DNA of 9,333 nucleotides from Proteobacteria bacterium UBA1847 (lineage in GTDB: Bacteria > Pseudomonadota > Gammaproteobacteria > Steroidobacterales > Woeseiaceae): assembly GCA_002338605.1 (NCBI GenBank), contig DDIP01000338.1, positions 1 to 9,333 of the forward strand, read 5' to 3'. The translations under genes and the position numbers were made by a program. The notes beneath the pieces are model-generated. The model ran no database searches, was not told the origin of the DNA, and was given only the letters and a program-made list of their open reading frames with translations. Positions within the stretch are counted from its first letter, which is position 1, and each line of letters opens with the position of its first letter. Of this stretch, positions 7,085-9,333 are shown piece by piece.

Positions 7085-8019
7085 CTCAATTCCTGGGCTG
7101 CAACCGCACAGTGGTAATCGAATCGTGGATCGTATGTCAGCATGTCAATCGCACGCGATATATCCAGCGTATGGCCATAGGCCACTTGCTGCACCAGGTA
7201 ACGGCTGGGTCGCGGCGCATGCTTGGCGCCAACCGCCCGCCAAAGATTCTCGGCGATGCCTGCGAGCATCCAGGCTGAACGATGTGGCAGGTGTACGAGC
7301 CGTGTCGGATGACCCTCTCGTTGCAATAGGGTTTGCAGAAGGTCATCAACGGCTACTGCATCTCGGTCGGCAATATTGAAAAAGCCAGTGGCGGATCGGC
7401 ATTCAATAGCACGCGTCACGGCATGCGTGAGATTCAGAATATGCGTAACGGACACGCGATTTCGACCGCTGCCCGGAACCACGAGGCAGCCAAATCGACG
7501 CGCTGCGATGACCCGTGGCATCAGTGTTGTATCACCGGGTCCGTAAACGATATGCGGACGCAGGATTGCGGCATCCGGCCGTTCGGCCATCAGCAGGGCT
7601 TCGGCCTGCGCCTTTGATCGGGCATAGGCCGTCAGCAAGCCAATCCCCGTCTGCGCGTCTTCCGCCAGGTGAGTCACATCCTGACGGCATGCGTACACAC
7701 TCGCACTGCTGACATGAACGAATCGCTCCGCATCTTTGAACGTCTCCAGCACGCGCTCAGTTCCGTCCACATTGGTGCGCTGGAACTTCTCATCGTCACC
7801 CCAGTCGCCGACCAGGGCCGCGCAATGCACAATGGCATCGACGATCGGTCTTTGTGTGAGTGGATTCCGGATATCCCATTGCCGGTAATTGGGCAATAAC
7901 ATCGACGTACTGCCTTCGCAGCGGCGCCCAAAGGCGAATACAACGTGGCCTTGTCGGGTCAATTCGCCAGTGACGGCACCGCCGACAAAGCCACTCGCGC
8001 CCGTTACCGCAATTCGCAT
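7081..8019 (-). CDS. NAD(P)-dependent extended SDR (epimerase/3-keto reductase type), OleD-like
   Basis: A 312-residue extended short-chain dehydrogenase/reductase, probably cytoplasmic. The Rossmann dinucleotide motif TGASGFVGG is at the N-terminus (G7, G10, G13). A basic GRR at 31-33 ends the second strand and hints at NADP(H). VHCAALVGDWG (64-74) and NVDGTERVL are typical of the family. The active-site set is complete: S105 in VHVSSASVY and the catalytic Y132-K136 in TAYARSK. LRPHIVYGPGD (153-163) and the C-terminal region (PRPSRYLVQQVAYGHTLDISRA) resemble 3-beta-hydroxysteroid-dehydrogenase-like reductases, including OleD, which reduces a 2-alkyl-3-ketoacyl intermediate. A sugar-nucleotide epimerase or HpnA-like role cannot be excluded by eye. 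The ATG at 8019-8017 lies inside the end of the ligase gene (16-base overlap) behind a GGGTGA-like ribosome site. The stop overlaps the exporter GTG by 4 bases. Family assignment is firm; substrate is inferred from neighbours. Confidence 0.9.
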   Translation of the reverse strand: MRIAVTGASGFVGGAVTGELTRQGHVVFAFGRRCEGSTSMLLPNYRQWDIRNPLTQRPIVDAIVHCAALVGDWGDDEKFQRTNVDGTERVLETFKDAERFVHVSSASVYACRQDVTHLAEDAQTGIGLLTAYARSKAQAEALLMAERPDAAILRPHIVYGPGDTTLMPRVIAARRFGCLVVPGSGRNRVSVTHILNLTHAVTRAIECRSATGFFNIADRDAVAVDDLLQTLLQREGHPTRLVHLPHRSAWMLAGIAENLWRAVGAKHAPRPSRYLVQQVAYGHTLDISRAIDMLTYDPRFDYHCAVAAQELR

Positions 8020-9333
8020 TGTGATTCACCCGCTATGCGCTCTCGAAGCGCTCGCTTGTCGACTTTTCCGGAACGACCTGAGATTGGCAACTGCATGAAC
8101 ACGATGCGATCCGGCAAGGCTGACGTATCGATACGCATGCCGCCGTGCCTCAGTTCGCGCTGAATCTTACTTTCGATCGCCACGGCTTCATTGCCCGCTT
8201 CCAGTTCGACCACCAGCACGACTTGCTCATCTGCCAAACGCGGATCGAATATGCCAACCAACGCACAGCGTGCAACTCCGACAATTTTTTCGACAGCAGG
8301 TTCGTACAGCTCCGGGTAGATATTGACCTGGCCACGAATGATCATGTCTTTTTTGCGACCCAGCAGGACGATGCAATCATCGTCGATCCGTGCAAGATCG
8401 CCCGTTGCCAGCTCCTGGCACGGAGGCTGACCGAAATAGCCGGCGCATAGATTGGACCCAGTCAGAATCAGCTCGTCGTCCTCCGATACTCTCGCGCTCA
8501 CGCCGTCGACACAAGCACCAACAGGATCACCGCGGCCCATATACTGCAGCTTGTCCTCGAGTGAAATTCGCGCGATAGGAAGAATTTCGGTCATGCCGTA
8601 GACGCACCATACCCGGACCGCATTCCCGGCCACTGCCCTGAAGCGTCGCAAGAAAGATTGACGTACAGGCGCGGCGCCAATCCAGATCTCCCGCACACAC
8701 GATGGCACGTGCTCCTCGCTGCTGTTCAGAAAGTCCGTGAATTGCTGCAATTCCGAACTGACGCCGAAAAACAATGTCACGTGATAACGCTTGATATCCC
8801 TGAACAATCGTCCCGGGGAAAACCGGGTCGCGGGCGGCATGACGACCATCGCACCCGAACAAAGTGCCGGCAGAATCAGGTGCATATCGCGCGCGTAGAC
8901 AACGTCGTCTGCGGTCGCTGCCATCATCGACCCGGTAATGTCCAGCACGGCCAGCATCGAACGCCAGGAATGGACGACTGCCTTCGGCGCATCCGTTGTA
9001 CCGGATGTGAAAACAATCATTGCCGGATCGTCCGGCGATGGCGTGACGCTGGCACCAGCACTTGCAGCAGCACCGCTGCGCTCCAGTTCCTTTGTCGACA
9101 GACCGGCCGGAACACCGGGTAGGCGATAGCCGACGTGGATGTGACGAACGCCGGTCAGTGCGGCAAACAATGGAATCCTGACGCCCAGTTTCGCGAACAC
9201 GCGCCTGACCGGGCCGGGTCTTGCAATCGGATAGAGCACTGACTCGGCGACCACCCACCTGGGCGCCAGTAGCGACATGCGTGCCGCAAAAAGTTCGTCG
9301 CCCATGTGTGGGTCCAGCGGCACCAGGACACCG
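8004..9333 (-). CDS. ANL-superfamily adenylate-forming ligase (acyl-CoA ligase/OleC-like), N-terminus beyond the window
   Basis: AMP-binding enzyme that would activate a carboxylic acid, probably a fatty or beta-hydroxy acid, as an acyl-adenylate. 442 complete codons are visible. The frame stays open to the right edge: GVL precedes the GTG at 9323-9321, and the context GVLVPLDPHMG matches an internal region of the family, so that GTG is not the start and roughly 90-110 residues are missing. Counting from the GTG codon, core motifs are A3 TSGTTDAPKAV (106-116, altered from TSGTTGxPKG), A5 VYGMTE (241-246), A7 TGDL (307-310), A8 GRKKDMIIRGQVNIYPE (322-338) and A10 GRSGKVDKRAL (416-426), with the catalytic-type lysine K420. 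Both the large N-terminal lobe and the small mobile lobe are therefore present. The stretch VYGMTEILPIA and the LVPLDPHMG region recall OleC beta-lactone synthetases, while the A8 region looks like ordinary acyl-CoA ligases. The stop TAA overlaps the downstream dehydrogenase start by 16 bases. Substrate and product are uncertain. Confidence 0.92.
   Translation of the reverse strand, partial: GVLVPLDPHMGDELFAARMSLLAPRWVVAESVLYPIARPGPVRRVFAKLGVRIPLFAALTGVRHIHVGYRLPGVPAGLSTKELERSGAAASAGASVTPSPDDPAMIVFTSGTTDAPKAVVHSWRSMLAVLDITGSMMAATADDVVYARDMHLILPALCSGAMVVMPPATRFSPGRLFRDIKRYHVTLFFGVSSELQQFTDFLNSSEEHVPSCVREIWIGAAPVRQSFLRRFRAVAGNAVRVWCVYGMTEILPIARISLEDKLQYMGRGDPVGACVDGVSARVSEDDELILTGSNLCAGYFGQPPCQELATGDLARIDDDCIVLLGRKKDMIIRGQVNIYPELYEPAVEKIVGVARCALVGIFDPRLADEQVVLVVELEAGNEAVAIESKIQRELRHGGMRIDTSALPDRIVFMQLPISGRSGKVDKRALRERIAGESQCELR

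Noticed and set aside
8527..9258. A 243-codon open frame on the minus strand in another frame of the ligase gene
   Set aside because: Its composition (rich in Arg, Cys, Ser and Gly) is typical of a shadow frame, and it overlaps all the core ANL motifs of the real gene.
9321..9323. GTG at 9323-9321 as the start of the ligase
   Set aside because: The frame is open upstream to the window edge, and the residues around it (GVLVPLDPHMG) match an internal part of the adenylating fold. The gene is therefore 5'-truncated by the window, not short.

Overview
The window looks like chromosomal DNA of a Gram-negative proteobacterium with moderately high G+C, most likely a gammaproteobacterium. The main reasons are the RNase R to RlmB gene order with a 4-base stop/start overlap, a tRNA-Leu(CAG) gene next to rnr (as I recall for pseudomonads), and the NtrB-like style of the histidine kinase. 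I cannot name a genus from sequence alone. No mobile element, integrase, CRISPR array or rRNA is visible.

Left part (1-2820, minus strand): rlmB, truncated at the left edge, and rnr form a translationally coupled RNA-processing pair. They are transcribed away from a 112-bp intergenic region. Middle (2820-2936, plus strand): a complete class II tRNA-Leu(CAG) gene has a perfect -35 hexamer, a GC-rich discriminator and a strong GC hairpin downstream. At 3025-4818 (plus strand) is an orphan, multi-membrane-span sensor histidine kinase. It has no response regulator beside it and converges on the next operon with a 37-base gap.

Right part (4856-9333, minus strand): three tightly overlapping genes are read right to left. 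They encode an adenylate-forming (AMP-binding) ligase whose N-terminus lies beyond the right edge, an NAD(P)-dependent extended short-chain dehydrogenase/epimerase, and a 12-span MMPL/RND-type lipid exporter. The 16-base and 4-base overlaps indicate one operon. The enzyme pair resembles the OleC (acyl-adenylating/beta-lactone-forming) and OleD (3-keto-acyl reductase) halves of the long-chain olefin/beta-lactone pathway in architecture and in several local motifs. Here the pair is joined to an exporter, suggesting synthesis and export of an unidentified lipid. That is inference; the ketosynthase and hydrolase expected for an Ole-type pathway would lie outside the window.

The ligase/reductase/exporter operon is the best candidate for an undescribed system. 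Secondary points of interest are an altered ATP-binding loop in the ligase, a CxxC pair inside the kinase ATPase domain, and the N-terminal position of the basic tail in RNase R.
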